Positions 1-11,085 of a stretch of DNA of 64,000 bases are shown one piece after another. Both the position numbers and the translations under genes were made by a program. The notes under the pieces are model-generated. The model was given only the letters and a program-made list of their open reading frames with translations. It had not been told where the DNA came from and made no database searches. The DNA is taken from NCBI GenBank assembly GCA_022494885.1, contig JAGVSM010000230.1, positions 1 to 64,000 of the forward strand, in the 5' to 3' direction. Within the stretch, counting starts at the first letter, position 1; every line of letters begins with the position of its first letter. This DNA is from Micrasema longulum (Eukaryota; Arthropoda; Insecta; Trichoptera; Brachycentridae).

Positions 1-618
1 AAGTCCAACTACGGAGGCCTTTTCGATGATTTACCCGACGAAGGTGAGGAAGATACTGACTTTAAAAAAACATCTAAGTCATCTAAAAATACATCAAAAC
101 TCTTTGACGAATCAGACGAAGATATAAAACAAACAGTTAAAACAAAACCAAAAGGTGCTTTTGACGATTCAGACGACGAGTTTTTCGCCTCTAAGCAACC
201 TCCTAAAAAAGCTGAAATCAAATCCACACTCGCGGATAATGCTAATACTAAATCCAAAGGCCTTTTCGATGAAAGCAGCGGTGAATTTTCTCAAGGCAAA
301 GGGTTATTCGATGATAGCGCTGATGATCTCGATGCCAGCTTTGAAATAAAAAAGAAAACGGACGATATTAAAAATGATAGGCCAAAAGTTGCCAGTAAAA
401 AGGCTGGTAGAGGTTTATTTGATGATGATACTGATGATTCTGATCTTTTTGGTGGTAAAATTGAAGAGAGAAATATTCCCAGTGATAAACTGGGTAAGGA
501 GGTCAATTCAAAAACTACAGATCAGAACAAGTTTGTAAAGAAAGTGTCACTTTTTGGAGATGACGACAGCGATGATGATCTTTTTGTTTCTCTGAAGAAG
601 AAACCAACTACAGAAAAG
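1..618 (+). CDS. WASHC2: WASH complex subunit 2 (FAM21), internal exon, 5' end outside window
   Basis: Frame 1 is open for 206 codons from the window edge to a GTATGC donor after AAG, phase 0. FAM21 is the scaffold arm of the WASH complex, which activates Arp2/3 on endosomes; its unstructured tail binds retromer (VPS35) through repeated acidic LFa motifs. This exon shows a dense series of them: GLFDDLPDE, KLFDESDED, GLFDESSGEF, GLFDDSADD, GLFDDDTDDSDLFGG and SLFGDDDSDDDLF. Lysine-rich spacers separate them. The N-terminal head (roughly 220 residues in known family members, WASH-binding) must lie upstream of the window. No ATG is needed here because the exon is internal. Family assignment rests on the motif pattern plus the exons downstream; I am confident. 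Confidence 0.93.
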
Positions 619-939
619 GTATGCCTTTTATTGGGATTTTTTTTTTAATACTTAAAAAGACATATAAACATTTATATAATTTACCTAAATACCAGGCTCC
701 TCGCTCATCACTGCTCTCCAGGGGGGCGATTGCAATAGGAAGTTAACAGATTTATCCTCAATTGTTCCATTAGACAAAATCGAATTTTTTGTGCCAAAAT
801 GTAAACACCGACGAACATTGGTTGCGCCACATGTACTATGTTTATTGTGTATTGCACATTTACTAGGTTGCTGTGTTAAGTTTATTGCTACCTACTGAGC
901 CCTAGTGTGAATGTTGCGATTAAACTACTTTTTTTTTTT

Positions 940-1125
940 TTTATGTAAAAAAGAAATATTTGCGTTCTTATGATTTACCCAAATATTTAATTTTGAGGGC
1001 CATTTTCAACGAGTTGTAAATAACTCACTATTAGAAAATGGAATCAAGTTGGGGTAAAGTGGGATTCGAACCACAGACCTTTGGTCCGCTACTGTGGGTA
1101 CAATCTTTTTCTCTGGCCCTATAAC
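940..1125 (-). repeat. tRNA-derived SINE, family 1
   Basis: On the minus strand this reads as a tRNA-like head with a B box (GGTTCGAATCCC) followed by a constant body (TTGATTCCATTTTC...ACAACTCGTTGAAAATGG) and a tail ending near 'AAATATTTGGGTAAATCATAAGAACGC'-type sequence and an A/T run. The same unit recurs at 13567-13693, 27038-27232, 61192-61343 and 62636-63062. It lies in a FAM21 intron. Confidence 0.75.
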
Positions 1126-1126
1126 A

Positions 1127-1360
1127 ACTGAACTGTCACCGAAAGTACTCAGCGCGATCGCTAACAAGTTATTTTAGCCATCAATAAGTCATTCCAATCC
1201 ACTGTGTCATGTTATCGTATGCATCAATAATCAAGAACCGACAAGTGCCGATCAAACTGAGAGAAGTTTGAACATTAAGGCTTGAAGAATCCCAGTACAA
1301 GGTAGGCAATAGCACTAATTTGTATTGGGGTTCAGTGGCAAAGTAAATAAAGATAACGCA
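1127..1360. repeat. Unclassified repeat shared with 13153-13410
   Basis: The stretch from 'CAACTGAACTG' through 'GCGATCGC' and 'CCACTGTGT' to 'TGGCAAAGTAAATAAAG' has a diverged same-orientation counterpart at 13153-13410. Both follow or adjoin LINE C-terminal fragments. I do not recognise the element; it may be a LINE 3' region. Confidence 0.4.
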
Positions 1361-1860
1361 TAGCAACGCCCAAGGAGGTCCCAACTGCCAACAGAATGCC
1401 CACACGAGGTTTTCGCGTAACCTAAACTTCTTAATACCGAGAACGCGTACGATGTTTGCTCGGAGACACTTTTCATATGTAGCTCCGAGAGTGTTCAACG
1501 TCTTGGATGAACATATAAAGTTCTCCAAAACAACGTCTATATTTAAGATGAAGATCCATAATTGGATTGTATCGAGGGGTAGAGACCACTGTATGAGATT
1601 GCTTCGGGAATAAATATATAACATTGCTGCTGTCTTCATTATTACCCATATACGTATATGTGTATGTATTATGTTGTCATACGTAACTTTTGTACATTCC
1701 ATTTTTCGACATGTATAAATTTTTATTATTTATATTTTTCTATTATTATTTTGTATATTTTGTATATTGTTTTGAGTATTTTGCATATTGTTTTGATTAT
1801 TTTGCATATTGTTTTGATTACCTGTATATTGTTTTAATATGTAAATAAATATTTTTGATC
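1347..1860 (+). mobile_element. LINE (Jockey/CR1 group) C-terminal fragment with 3' UTR
   Basis: The frame 1347-1613 reads ...NFLIPRTRTMFARRHFSY..APRVFNVLDEHIKFS...FK, the usual last segment of insect Jockey/CR1-type reverse transcriptase proteins ('PRTRT..A..SF.Y.APR.(F/W)N.L'). It stops at TAA 1611-1613 and an AT-rich 3' region follows. The copy is 5'-truncated and lies inside a FAM21 intron. Confidence 0.7.
1749..1838 (+). repeat. AT-rich minisatellite, ~21-bp unit, about 4 copies
   Basis: Imperfect repeats of 'ATTTTGCATATTGTTTTGATT' differ by a few bases. They lie in the 3' region of the LINE fragment just upstream. Confidence 0.7.
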
Positions 1861-1873
1861 TATATATCGAAAA

Positions 1874-1911
1874 GTCCCGACTTAACACGGAATTTTCTAA
1901 CAAGTCGGGAC
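1874..1911. other. Perfect 10-bp stem hairpin
   Basis: GTCCCGACTT (1874-1883) and AAGTCGGGAC (1902-1911) are exact reverse complements around an 18-nt loop. An AAATAAATAAA tail follows about 50 bp later, so this may be the 3' UTR structure of a LINE. Confidence 0.6.
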
Positions 1912-1999
1912 ATAATAAACATAATTGTGTCTATGTAAATTTGTGTATTTTGTGCATTAAATAAATAAAAATTAAAAATTATCGTATAGGTACATAACT

Positions 2000-2580
2000 G
2001 AAATTGTAAATTCAATATGGGATTGCCCTGAACTATTATCTCTCATTAACTTCGGGGTGCCTGGAAGAATGACTAGACAGGTGTCACCGTTTCGTAGCAA
2101 CAATTCACGGACAGTGTATACTTGTAATGCCGTATTAAACAGACTTCATGAACTCGGCAATAGTTATTCCCACGTATCTGATATATTTAGTGTAGGGTAT
2201 TGTTCCCATAGAACAAACCTTTAGAACTTTTTTAAAGATGGTGAATGGTAATTATATTTATTTATTCATGCATTTCATAATATATACAGTTTTTTGTTCA
2301 CTTTGTCCAGCTGTATTAAACAGTACTTATGATTTTCTTGTTGTATTACTGTAGAATGTTTTATTATTTAAACTTTCTACTGAATATGCTGTATAATTTT
2401 TAGGTTAATTTTTCAAATATTAATCTTGTATAATTTTTAGGTTTAATTTTTTTTTATAAATCTTGGGTATAAGGAAATTCATGTTTTAAAAAAAAATATT
2501 AAGCCAAATACGTTAGTATTATAAATATTTGTAAAAGGCAGATTTGCCGTTTTTGTTAATAAAATAAAATAAAATAAATA
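2000..2580 (+). mobile_element. LINE 3' fragment (Jockey/CR1 group)
   Basis: Frame 2045-2224 reads INFGVPGRMTR...FRSNNSRTVY..NAVLNRLHELGNSY, the final conserved block of Jockey-like reverse transcriptase proteins (basic 'VP.R.TR', then 'R...N(S/A)PL.R...L.N'). A 3' UTR follows and ends in an AAATAAAATAAAAT tail at 2555-2580. It is 5'-truncated. Confidence 0.65.
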
Positions 2581-2659
2581 ATTAAAATAACTATAGCTTG
2601 ACAAATGTAAGTTACATTTCACCATCTTTGAAATAATTAAAAAGAGTCGATTTATATAA

Positions 2660-3724
2660 ACTATACTTTATGTTGCTCATTTGGCACCCCTGCTTTTCAA
2701 TTTGTTTATTAATGATGTTGCTAAATCATTCTCTTACTCTCGTTTTTGGCTCTTCGCGGACGACAACAAAATTCTCAAAATAATTTAAACTTTACAAGAC
2801 TGCTTTCTTCTTCAATCAGACATTAACTCTTCCGATGGTGTAAAGTCAATAAATTAGAACTAAATATTGAAAATGCAAAATAATGTCATTTCATAGAACA
2901 AAACAACCAATTTCCTTCGAGTACCATTTAGAAAACTCCAAAATTGATGTAGTCAAGTCTATCAGAGATTTAGGAGTTGTTTTGGACTATAAACTGACAT
3001 ACAACGAGCATATAGATAATACAGTAAATAAATCACTGAAATTACTTTGGCTTCATTAACAGAATATCCTCTGATTTTACTAATGTCCGTACAATCAAAA
3101 CTCTTTATTGCTCAACTGTTCGCCCTTTTCTTGAATATGCCTCAGTGGTCTGGTCTCCATTCTATGTCAATCGCATTAATCACATTGAATCAGTCCAACA
3201 TCGCTTGCTTCGAAAAATAGCGTGGATGCTTGGACTAGAGAGAGATAATTATTCTTATGCTGAAATAGAATCAATGTTAAATATTTCTAGTCTACAAAAA
3301 CGTAGAACTAATATTGACTCCATATATGTTCGGCATACTAAATGGTATAATCGATGTTCCATCATTACTGGGACAAGTAAAATTCAATATTCCGACTCGT
3401 AGATTGAGAAACAATGAAGTACTGTTCATCGATCAGCATAGAACAAACTATGGCCTAAATTCTCCAATGACCCGCCTTTGTCGTATTGTTAACTCAAGAC
3501 AGGATCTGGACTTTTTTGGTTTAAGTTTACAACGATTTAAACGAGCACCAAATAAATAGTCCAGATCTTGTCTCGATGTCCCTTATGTTTGTCAATGCTT
3601 CTTTCTTTTTTCTTTAAATGTTTTAAACTACTCTTTTATTGTAATATTTAAACCTTATAAATTGTATACATGGACAATGTCCGTTAATAAATAAATAAAT
3701 AAATAATAAATAAATAAATAAATG
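2660..3724 (+). mobile_element. LINE fragment with reverse transcriptase core, ATAA tail
   Basis: Near 2690 the translation reads LAPLLFNLFINDV...LFADDNKIL, matching RT motifs 'GPLLF..FINDI' and 'FADD'. 'IRDLGVVLDYKLTYNEHI' and 'VQHRLLRKIAWMLGL' follow, then the C-terminal block LQKRRTN...LRNNEVLFIDQHRTNYGLNSPMTR. It is broken by frameshifts and ends in an (ATAA)n tail at 3686-3724. Confidence 0.8.
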
Positions 3725-3849
3725 TTAAATTTACCAGCAACATCAGAATAGTTATTGCAAATGGAAATAAAATATTCCAAAAAATAATAATGTCATAATA
3801 TGTGTCCATACGAGTGGATTCTTTGAGAAAAATGTGTCTGCAAATGTGT

Positions 3850-4640
3850 CAAATTTATTTATTTATTAATGAAATCATACAGTCTTTATATAAAACAAGG
3901 TACAAAAGAACAATTTTTAAAAGTAAGACCAATTACAGATTTCACACTAATTTATTATGAATGCAGGAGGAGAGGGGAAAAATAATTTAATTCTAAAAAA
4001 GTAAAAATAAAAATATTACATAAAAAGTTCATAAAAAGGAGAAGACATTGTAAAGCTACTCTGCTTTCCTCCCTGTCTCTCTGCTTCCATGAACATTTCA
4101 ATTTAATAGTAAAAAAAATCACAACTAACAATAAATTATTCGATGCAGGTAGTAGATGTAGGTAAGTATAAATTAAGAGTTGAAATCAAATGATTAAAAT
4201 TAAAAGTAAAAGTTAAAATTAAAATGAAAAGTTTAAATTAAAATTAAGTTAAAAGTTTAAATTAAAAAATAAAATTAAGAATTAAAATTAAAAAGTTAAA
4301 ATTGAAAGACAAAATTAAGAATCAAATTAAAAGTCAAAAGTCAAGCAGGAGATAAATTTAAAATGTCTTTAACTGATCTGATAAAAATATGGTATTTACA
4401 ATGTAGTATGTCGATGTCACTAAAACTGTCATTATAGGTAATCTGTATTCTTCATAGAGTGCTATTTTTTAAATAATTAGTCATTGAGTTAGGAATGTCG
4501 AAGAGTACAGATTGACGAGTTCTACGGACAGGGACTCGATATGAAATGCCTCTAACAATTTCTGGGCTATCAATTACGTTATTAACAATTTTGTATAGAA
4601 AGCTCATATCCAGCATGGTACGCCGAGATGCAGATAATGA
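3850..4640 (-). mobile_element. LINE fragment, inverted in the FAM21 intron
   Basis: The minus strand (4640 downwards) reads RRTMLDMSFLYKIVNNVIDS, then GISYRVPVRRTRQSVLFDIP and MTNYLKNSTL, and stops: a Jockey/CR1-type RT C-terminus. The complement of an ATAA tail lies at about 3853-3870. A simple stretch rich in TTAAAATTAAAAG (about 4185-4340) sits in its 3' UTR. Confidence 0.7.
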
Positions 4641-4724
4641 ACCAGTTACAATTTTATTTTACCTTTTGTTTGATTTTAATAAGAAAAAAAAATATGTAGA
4701 TAGCTAAACTTCTCTATATTTTAG

Positions 4725-4955
4725 CAGGCCAGCATCTTCAGCGAGCCAATAAAGCAAAAAGTTGAATCAAAAATTGAAGTGGAACCGATTGTTTCTCCAA
4801 TCCAAACCGAGCCACTGTTTACTGAACCGATAGAAGATGCTGAAGATCTATTTGCTTCCATGAGAATGCCGCCGAAGAAATCTTCAGAAGTTAAGAAGAA
4901 TCCGGTTCTGCCAAAGACAACAACTAAAGAAGATATTGTAGAAGAGATTCCAAAG
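4725..4955 (+). CDS. WASHC2: WASHC2 (FAM21) exon
   Basis: The exon follows a TATATTTTAG acceptor and keeps the phase-0 frame of exon 1-618. It encodes 77 residues with one bipartite acidic motif, PLFTEPIEDAEDLFASM, of the LFa type. The donor is AAG|GTTAAT, weaker than the consensus. The 3' splice site reads TTTAG|CAG|GCC, so use of the second AG would drop a single Gln codon (NAGNAG). The exon sits between two TE-filled introns of about 4.1 and 2.4 kb. Confidence 0.88.
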
Positions 4956-5202
4956 GTTAATATTTTTGAACTGCCATTTTGTTCCAAAATATATATGAAG
5001 AAGTTCAGTACTGCCCAAAGTTATTAAGTATTATAAGAATCTTAGCATTTGGCGCTTGTTTAGTTGAAAAATTGCGTATTTGTAAAAATGGGTTGTCTTA
5101 TCTTGCTTTTTTCATACAACCTTTTTATCCATTTTGAGTAACACGCAACATTTATTTGACTTTAAACTTTTTAAACTGAACTTTTTTGCTAACACATTAC
5201 TA

Positions 5203-5395
5203 CAGGGATGGAAAATACCTTAAAGAAGGGAATATGGAAGTATAGGCATTTGCAGGGCTTATGACCTGTCATTGGCTGGTTTATGTGGCCACTTTACACA
5301 CTGTGTAGCATTCACCATTTTGCCTATGTTTGAACATCCATATTTCTTCAATTCTTCCATTTGTTGATTTTAGTGAAGTTAAAGAGCTGAAATTT
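5203..5395 (+). mobile_element. Foldback-family fragment (subfamily B)
   Basis: It begins with ACATTACTACAGGGATGGA and contains the family core (CTTATGACCTGTCATTGGCT, CACTTTACACACTGTGTA, CTTCAATTCTTCCATTTG). It is a partial copy without a recognisable inverted partner. Confidence 0.7.
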
Positions 5396-5424
5396 TATTG
5401 TTGTGAAGGACATCTTCTTACATC

Positions 5425-5575
5425 TTCTTCTTATACATAGAAGATGTATGAATGTAGAGGAAGCGAGGTCTGTATGCCAAGATAGAGTGTTATGGCGTTC
5501 TATCCTCTCTGCCTACCCCTACGGGGAAACGGCGTGATGGTTTGTTGTTGTTGTTGTTGTTGTGAAGGACATAAA
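5425..5575 (+). mobile_element. RTE-like LINE 3' end with GTT microsatellite tail
   Basis: The translation RRCMNVEEARSVCQDRVLWR followed by SILSAYPYGETA* is the same C-terminus found at 36897-37151 (minus) and 31789-31998 (plus). A (TTG)n tail follows directly (about 5538-5562), as expected for RTE-type LINE ends. Confidence 0.65.
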
Positions 5576-6021
5576 GGTCAAAAGTTTGATAGATTGGAAA
5601 TTTTAGAAAGAAATAGGATAAAAAAGAATAGCGATAGAATTTTAATAAATCAGCAGATAGAATTCAAAAACTCACCCTTATTAGCCCCCTCAGTTGGACC
5701 CTGGACATTGTAATAAAACAATAAATATTTTTCATAGAATAGAATCTTCTCTTAAAATACACCGCCAACACATGTTTCAATAATTGGTCTCACTCTGTTC
5801 CATTGAAATATTGCGTATTGTATCTTTCTCAACTTATTTTTAAATGTACCTACACTTAAGATAATATTAAGTTTTATATAAATTATCCTTACACTGTATA
5901 ATATTCACCAGTCTGGAGATGCCCATTAGAGGGTGAAAGCGCTAATTGGTCAAAATAAATAAGTGGAAGTGTACCGAGTATTTTATTAAATTAATAACTT
6001 ATATGTAAATATAAGTTAGTA

Positions 6022-6831
6022 CAGTGAAACCTCTATCTATCGTTTTTAAAGGGACTTATTGAAATAAACTATGAATGCGGGAATAAGAGGTCAATACACG
6101 AGGAGATAAGATCGGGTGAAGACACCGCCCTGGCAATCTGCATTACCATTGGCGGGTTACAATTCTAAAAAAGATACAAGTTTTAGGTGTAAATAAATGT
6201 ATTTTAACAAAATTAGAAAGCAGAACAAAAACAAAAAAAATATTCAAGTTTATTGCATTGGAAATAATCTTTCATCGACGTTTTTTTTTACTGTTTTATT
6301 CCCGTAAGTCAACATTATATTTTCGGCTTTGCAAATAATATTTTTTTCGGCATCAGTTATTGAATGCGAGTAGTAGAATGTTTTTAATCTTTCGAAGATA
6401 GTGCATGCTTCTGAAAATGAAGGTCCGACCAGCGGCTCCTCTTCATCAATATCGGCCTCTTCAGCTGTCTCCTTCAACCTTGCGTCACACAAGCTTTCAA
6501 TAGTTTCTATCCCATACGTTGTTGAAATTCGTACAAAATTGTTGAAATTCGTCTGTGTATCGAGTCTTAGCCAATAATCTTCAGAAACCTTAACTTGTTC
6601 TAATTGTCATTATATCTCTCTTCCTCTTTCGAACGTTCTGCGCATTAGAACATACACAAAATATGTCAAATACGCATCGTAATTCAAACGATGAATGCGG
6701 TAAAATGGTGGATAGAGAAACGATCGATGCGATCAATTTTTGTATGTTTTATATGAAATTATTTCCGAGTTGGAAGAAATAAATGACACATCTGAGAAAA
6801 CGATTATTCGAGGAACGAAGAGGTTTCACTG
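6022..6831 (-). mobile_element. pogo/Tigger-like DNA transposon, degenerate
   Basis: Terminal inverted repeats begin CAGTGAAACCTCT on the left and end AGAGGTTTCACTG on the right. They are flanked by TA on both sides (6020-6021 and 6832-6833), the target duplication of Tc1/mariner/pogo elements. On the minus strand, 6492-6250 encodes 80 residues with SFSEACTIFERLKTFYYSH, resembling the C-terminal helical end of Tigger/jerky-type transposases. The DDE core is gone, so it is non-autonomous. Confidence 0.75.
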
Positions 6832-6896
6832 TACATCATTCCGATTATCTGTGTTTGCGTGTTACGTATAGAAATAATAGTTTGTTTTTAGTAAAC

Positions 6897-7236
6897 TTTT
6901 CATCATTTAACAACAATATTTTGAGTTTGTCCAAATTTTTGTAGACAAGGACTGGATTCAACTCCCTGGGGAGCTGTTCATATTAACATATTACAACAGA
7001 GATGAAGAACATTAAGGAAAAGGTAATATAGAAGTCTATAGTTCTATATTACCTTCTCCTTAATGTTCCACTTAAACCAGCCATTATAGTGGCCACTTAA
7101 ACCAGCCATTGACAGGTCATAAGCCCTGTAGATGCCTAGACTTCTATATTACCTTTTCCTTAATGTTCTTCATCTCTGTTGTAATATGTTTTCATCATTT
7201 TCTTCTTCTCTGTTGTAATATGTTTTCATCATTTTC
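6897..7236 (+). mobile_element. Foldback-family element (subfamily B) with 12-bp TSD
   Basis: The element spans 6909-7188. It starts AACAACAATATTTTGAGT and ends CTCTGTTGTAATATG, and is flanked by TTTTCATCATTT at 6897-6908 and 7189-7200. Internally, 'CATATTACAACAGAGATGAA' is mirrored by its reverse complement at the right end, with further inverted pieces between. The last part of the element plus the flank is duplicated once more at 7202-7236. Confidence 0.8.
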
Positions 7237-7334
7237 TTAGCGTAAATAAATATTAATATTATATTTTCAATTATTTAACTAGAAAGAATGCTTCGATTTT
7301 TTTTGCTCAATTATATTTCTCTTTCCCCATACAG

Positions 7335-10300
7335 AAGCCACCTGGTGGAGTTTCAATGTTTGGGAATAATCCCAATATAATGTCCGGTCTGAATAGCATG
7401 GCCGCCAGCAATTTTGTTAAGAAAAGAAGAGATTCCTCTAGCAGCGGATCGGACAGAGAAATACCCAAGCGTGACAGTGAAATAAAATATGCAGATTCTA
7501 CTGATGAGAAACTTAAACACCGAGAAGAAACAGCCAAAAATGATGAACGAGATAGTAATTTGAATATTGATAGTATCAAAAAGATTAAATCAAGCGTATT
7601 TGACGCTAAATCAAATGATGATATTGGAAACCAAAACAAAAGTCAGGGTAGTTCTTTGTTTGATGATTTTGCCAATGATACAGAAGATGATTTGTTCGGC
7701 CCTGTGAAAAATATATCCGTACCAAAAGTGCAAAACAGCAGTTTGTTTGACAATGTCCCACCTCCGTTGGATGATGAGATCCCAATTTCCGAGCCGCGAA
7801 ACGTCAATTCTCTGTTCGATTATGACGAAGATGACGATCTCTTTTCCACCATAAGAAACATCACGAAAACCACTAAGGCAGATGCGGGTGGATTCTTAGA
7901 CACTGTGACCAAAAGTAATGAGAAAAGTAAGAAATCTGCGAGTGTCGGATTATTTGATGACGAACCGCCAGATCTCGATGATGCTCCTGATGACCCAGCT
8001 AAAGATGAACAGAATGACACGAATATGTTTGATGATTACCCATATTACAAATCGGTGAATGTCATCAAAACTGATAAAAAGGAAGAAAACACAACAACTG
8101 TTTCTAATGATGGATTAAAATCTGATGTTAAAAAGCCATTTGACGATATTTCTGATGATGATGATTTGTTTTCTACGCTGTCAAAAAGCAAATTGCCCGT
8201 TGCTGATTCAAAAACTTTATCACAACCTGTTGGTGATTTCAAAATGCCATTTGAAGTCCGAACAGATCCTTCTATGAAAGTGTTCATGGATCTTTCTGTT
8301 AACAAAATGGATGTTAGTTCTTCAAAGCTTGAAGATTTTGGATTACAGCCAGAATCAACGTTATTTAGTTCTGGAGTAGAAGATAAAATCAAAGAATTTT
8401 CACCACCCGATACAGGTGTATCAATATTATCAGATGATCCAGATTTGACAAAGGATGAAAATATTGATTTAAAGTCTAAACTAGATAATAAAGCCACACG
8501 AAATATTGGTGAAGTAAAGCCCAAAATTGATAAACCTAAACCAGAAATCAGTCATAATAAACCTAAAGTTGAATCTAAACCAAAAGTTAGTACCACAAAA
8601 CCAAAAATTGATGAATCAAACCCAAAAATTAGTACCCCTAAACCAAAAATTGATGAATCGAACCCAAAAATTCATAGTAAACCTCACATTGATAAACCGG
8701 AGATTAGCACAACTAAACCAATAATTGACAAACTTAAGCCAGAAATAAGTAAAACTAAACCTACTCCAGACATGAGTGACAGTAATCCTCGTGTCGAAAC
8801 ACCTAAACCGGAGATTAGTAAACCTAACCCTGATATTGTTAAACCTCAATCTGGAATTACTGAAGTTAATACAGAGACCCCTTTGCCAGAGATCGATAAA
8901 ACTAAACCAGAATTTGTAAAATCTAAACCTGAAATTATCAAAGCTAAACCAGAGGCTGTTAAACCTACACAAGACATTGAGAAAACCACGCCCAATATTG
9001 TTAAAAAAAAAACAGAGGCTGATAAAAATGAAACAGAAGCTAATGTATCGAAACCAAATATTGCTATAAAAAAAGATAAAGAATTGTCTTTACATGACAC
9101 CTCAAAACCAAAACCTGATATTTTGACCGGAAAACCAAAAATTGGTAATCAAGACAAAGAAAAACCACTAGCGAAAAAAATGCCAGATCCTTCAAGACTT
9201 GTAGCTGCATCCTCAACTTCAAGTTTAGAAAGTGATTTCTCTGAACAAATAAAAAGTAAAAATGTGTCTGAACTAATTAATCAAGCCGAGACGGATACGG
9301 TCAAAGAAGATTTCAAAGAAGTTACAAATATTGTGACTAGTTCTTCTATTGGCGATATAAAAGCCACATTATCGAAAAAAGCAAAGATTTTTTCAGATAC
9401 GACTGAAGAAATAGATGGTGGTATTTTTAGTTCATCTAAAAACATTAAATCAGAGGATACATCGCCAACAAAAACAGTCGGAAAACTTCAAAATAATTTT
9501 AATATTAATGTCAAAGCTCTAATTCCTGGAGTTTCACCAAAGTTAGTCAAAGAAATTAATGAAGAACGTAATGTAACCGAACACGAAGCAAAGGGAATAG
9601 ACATGAATAGCAGCGTCAGTTTTGAAGATGAACCAAATTCTCTGGATTCTGTGTTGAGCAATAGTTTGTCAAAGGACCGTGTTAAAATCCAAGTCAAAAG
9701 ACGCCCTCCTTCGCGGAAGGCTAGGCAGGAATCGGCTCGTAAATCGACTGCCGACATTCTGTTTTCTTTTGATGAAGCAGATAATATCGATTCTGATTTC
9801 ACAGCATCTCTTCCTACATCACCTATAGAAGTCAATAAGGACATCACGCCAAGTATTGACATTTTAAGTTCTTCGTATGGTGTTGGCGCCAAAGTTGAAG
9901 AAAAAGAAAATTTACTTGCTGATAAAAGTAAAATTGACAGTACAAAAGTAGAAAAAACTGGTGTATTTGATAAGGGCTCTGGTTATTTAAATTTTGATGA
10001 AAAACTTGTAAAAACTGAAGAAAAAATAAGTAAAACGTCGGATAAATTATTATTCAAGCCGAAATCATCTATAGCACAAGCTTCGGCTAAATCAAAACAA
10101 AAAAAAGCCATTGGGTTATTTGGAGAAAATGACGATGAGGATGATCTTTTTACAAAGCTGAAACCTAAGTCCAAATCGCTGTTCAGCGATGGGTCCAACG
10201 AAGATCTGTTCCTAAGTTCGAAACCCAAGGAGAAAAAAAAGATCGAAAGTGTGCAAAGCGTGAAGAGTCAAGGTGCAATTAAGAAGATAGTTTCTAAAGC

Positions 10301-10548
10301 TGTTTTCGATGATTCGGACAGTGACTCTGCCCTTTTCGGATCCAAGACTGATCAAAAAAGAAAGTTCAAAAGTGATAAAAGGAAACAGACCGATGTTGGG
10401 AAAAGAAACAAGCTGTTTGGAGAAAGTGATTCGGAGGATGAATTGTTTAAGCCGGTAGCGCATGTCAAACAAATCGGGAGCAGCAAAAACAAATCAGGGT
10501 CTTTGTTTGATGATGATGATGAAGGCGATATCTTCAAATCAAAATCAA
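7335..10548 (+). CDS. WASHC2: WASHC2 (FAM21), giant tail exon
   Basis: The exon follows a CATACAG acceptor at 7334 and keeps phase 0. It opens KPPGGVSMFGN, a conserved FAM21 block, and runs 1071 codons. LFa-type motifs are spread over its length: SLFDDFANDTEDDLF, SLFDYDEDDDLF, GLFDDEPPDLDD, PFDDISDDDDLF, and a distal cluster GLFGENDDEDDLF, KSLFSDGSNEDLF, KLFGESDSEDELF, SLFDDDDEGDIF. Nucleotides 9667-9740 encode LSKDRVKIQVKRRPPSRKAR, a basic Arg/Pro patch matching the position of the capping-protein-binding region in the family. Nucleotides about 8517-9165 encode a Lys-Pro repeat described separately. The donor A|GTAAGTAA is strong (phase 1). If it is not used, the frame stops at TAA 10554-10556. 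Confidence 0.93.
8517..9165 (+). repeat. Coding low-complexity Lys-Pro-(Glu/Lys)-Ile repeat inside WASHC2
   Basis: About 215 residues made of short units such as KPKIDKPKPEIS, KPKIDESNPKI, KPEISKTKP and KPEIIKAKPEAV. Unit spacing is irregular, about 8-13 residues. It is in frame with the surrounding FAM21 exon and replaces the usual acidic-motif spacing over this interval. Confidence 0.85.
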
Positions 10549-10724
10549 GTAAGTAATTTACAGGTGCTTTTATTTTCTCATTATTGTATTTGGCGTTTTA
10601 TTCTCTATGAGGTTTGATAAAAAAAATACACGGAATTGGTATATCCATTTCATACATTATAAATGCAGAAGTTTGTTTGTTTGTTTGTGAAATATCACCT
10701 ATTTTTTTTACAATTTTAAATTAA

Positions 10725-11085
10725 TATCATCAGTGGCACTACAGCCCGTCGGGGGCCCTGGCTTCCTCCAGAATCTGTCTCCATTCCTCCCTGCACCCTG
10801 CGGCTCTTCTCCAGTTCGTCATTATCCACACTATCCAGCCATCTTAATTTTGGTCTACCTCTGCTTCGTCTGCCTTCCGGAGTGGTATAAAGAATCTTTT
10901 TCGGGGTGCGGTTATCATTAATTCTGTGCACATGCCCCGACCATTGTAATCTTCTTATTTTGATGAATTGCGCAATGTTGGGTTCGCCATACAGTGCCTC
11001 TAATTCATGATCAAACCGTCTCCTCCACACTCCGTTTTGGTTGACAGCACCAAATATCTTCTTTAATATCTTTCTTTCAAATTAA
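10725..11085 (-). mobile_element. RTE-like LINE C-terminal fragment
   Basis: The minus strand encodes MWRRRFDHELEALYGEPNIA, then IKIRRLQWSGHVHRINDNRT and the GRRSRGRPKLRWLD block, characteristic of RTE-type LINE C-termini ('RL.W.GHV.RM..NR.PK....GRR.RGRP..RW.D'). A second copy is at 37406-37810. It is 5'-truncated, in the last FAM21 intron. Confidence 0.8.

Noticed and set aside
1181..1702. 173-codon minus-strand open frame
   Set aside because: It overlaps a plus-strand LINE C-terminus and an unnamed repeat, has no domain, and its composition follows the antisense of the LINE.
10212..10537. Minus-strand frames opposite the WASHC2 tail
   Set aside because: Antisense shadows of the acidic repeat (Ser/Leu-rich complement).
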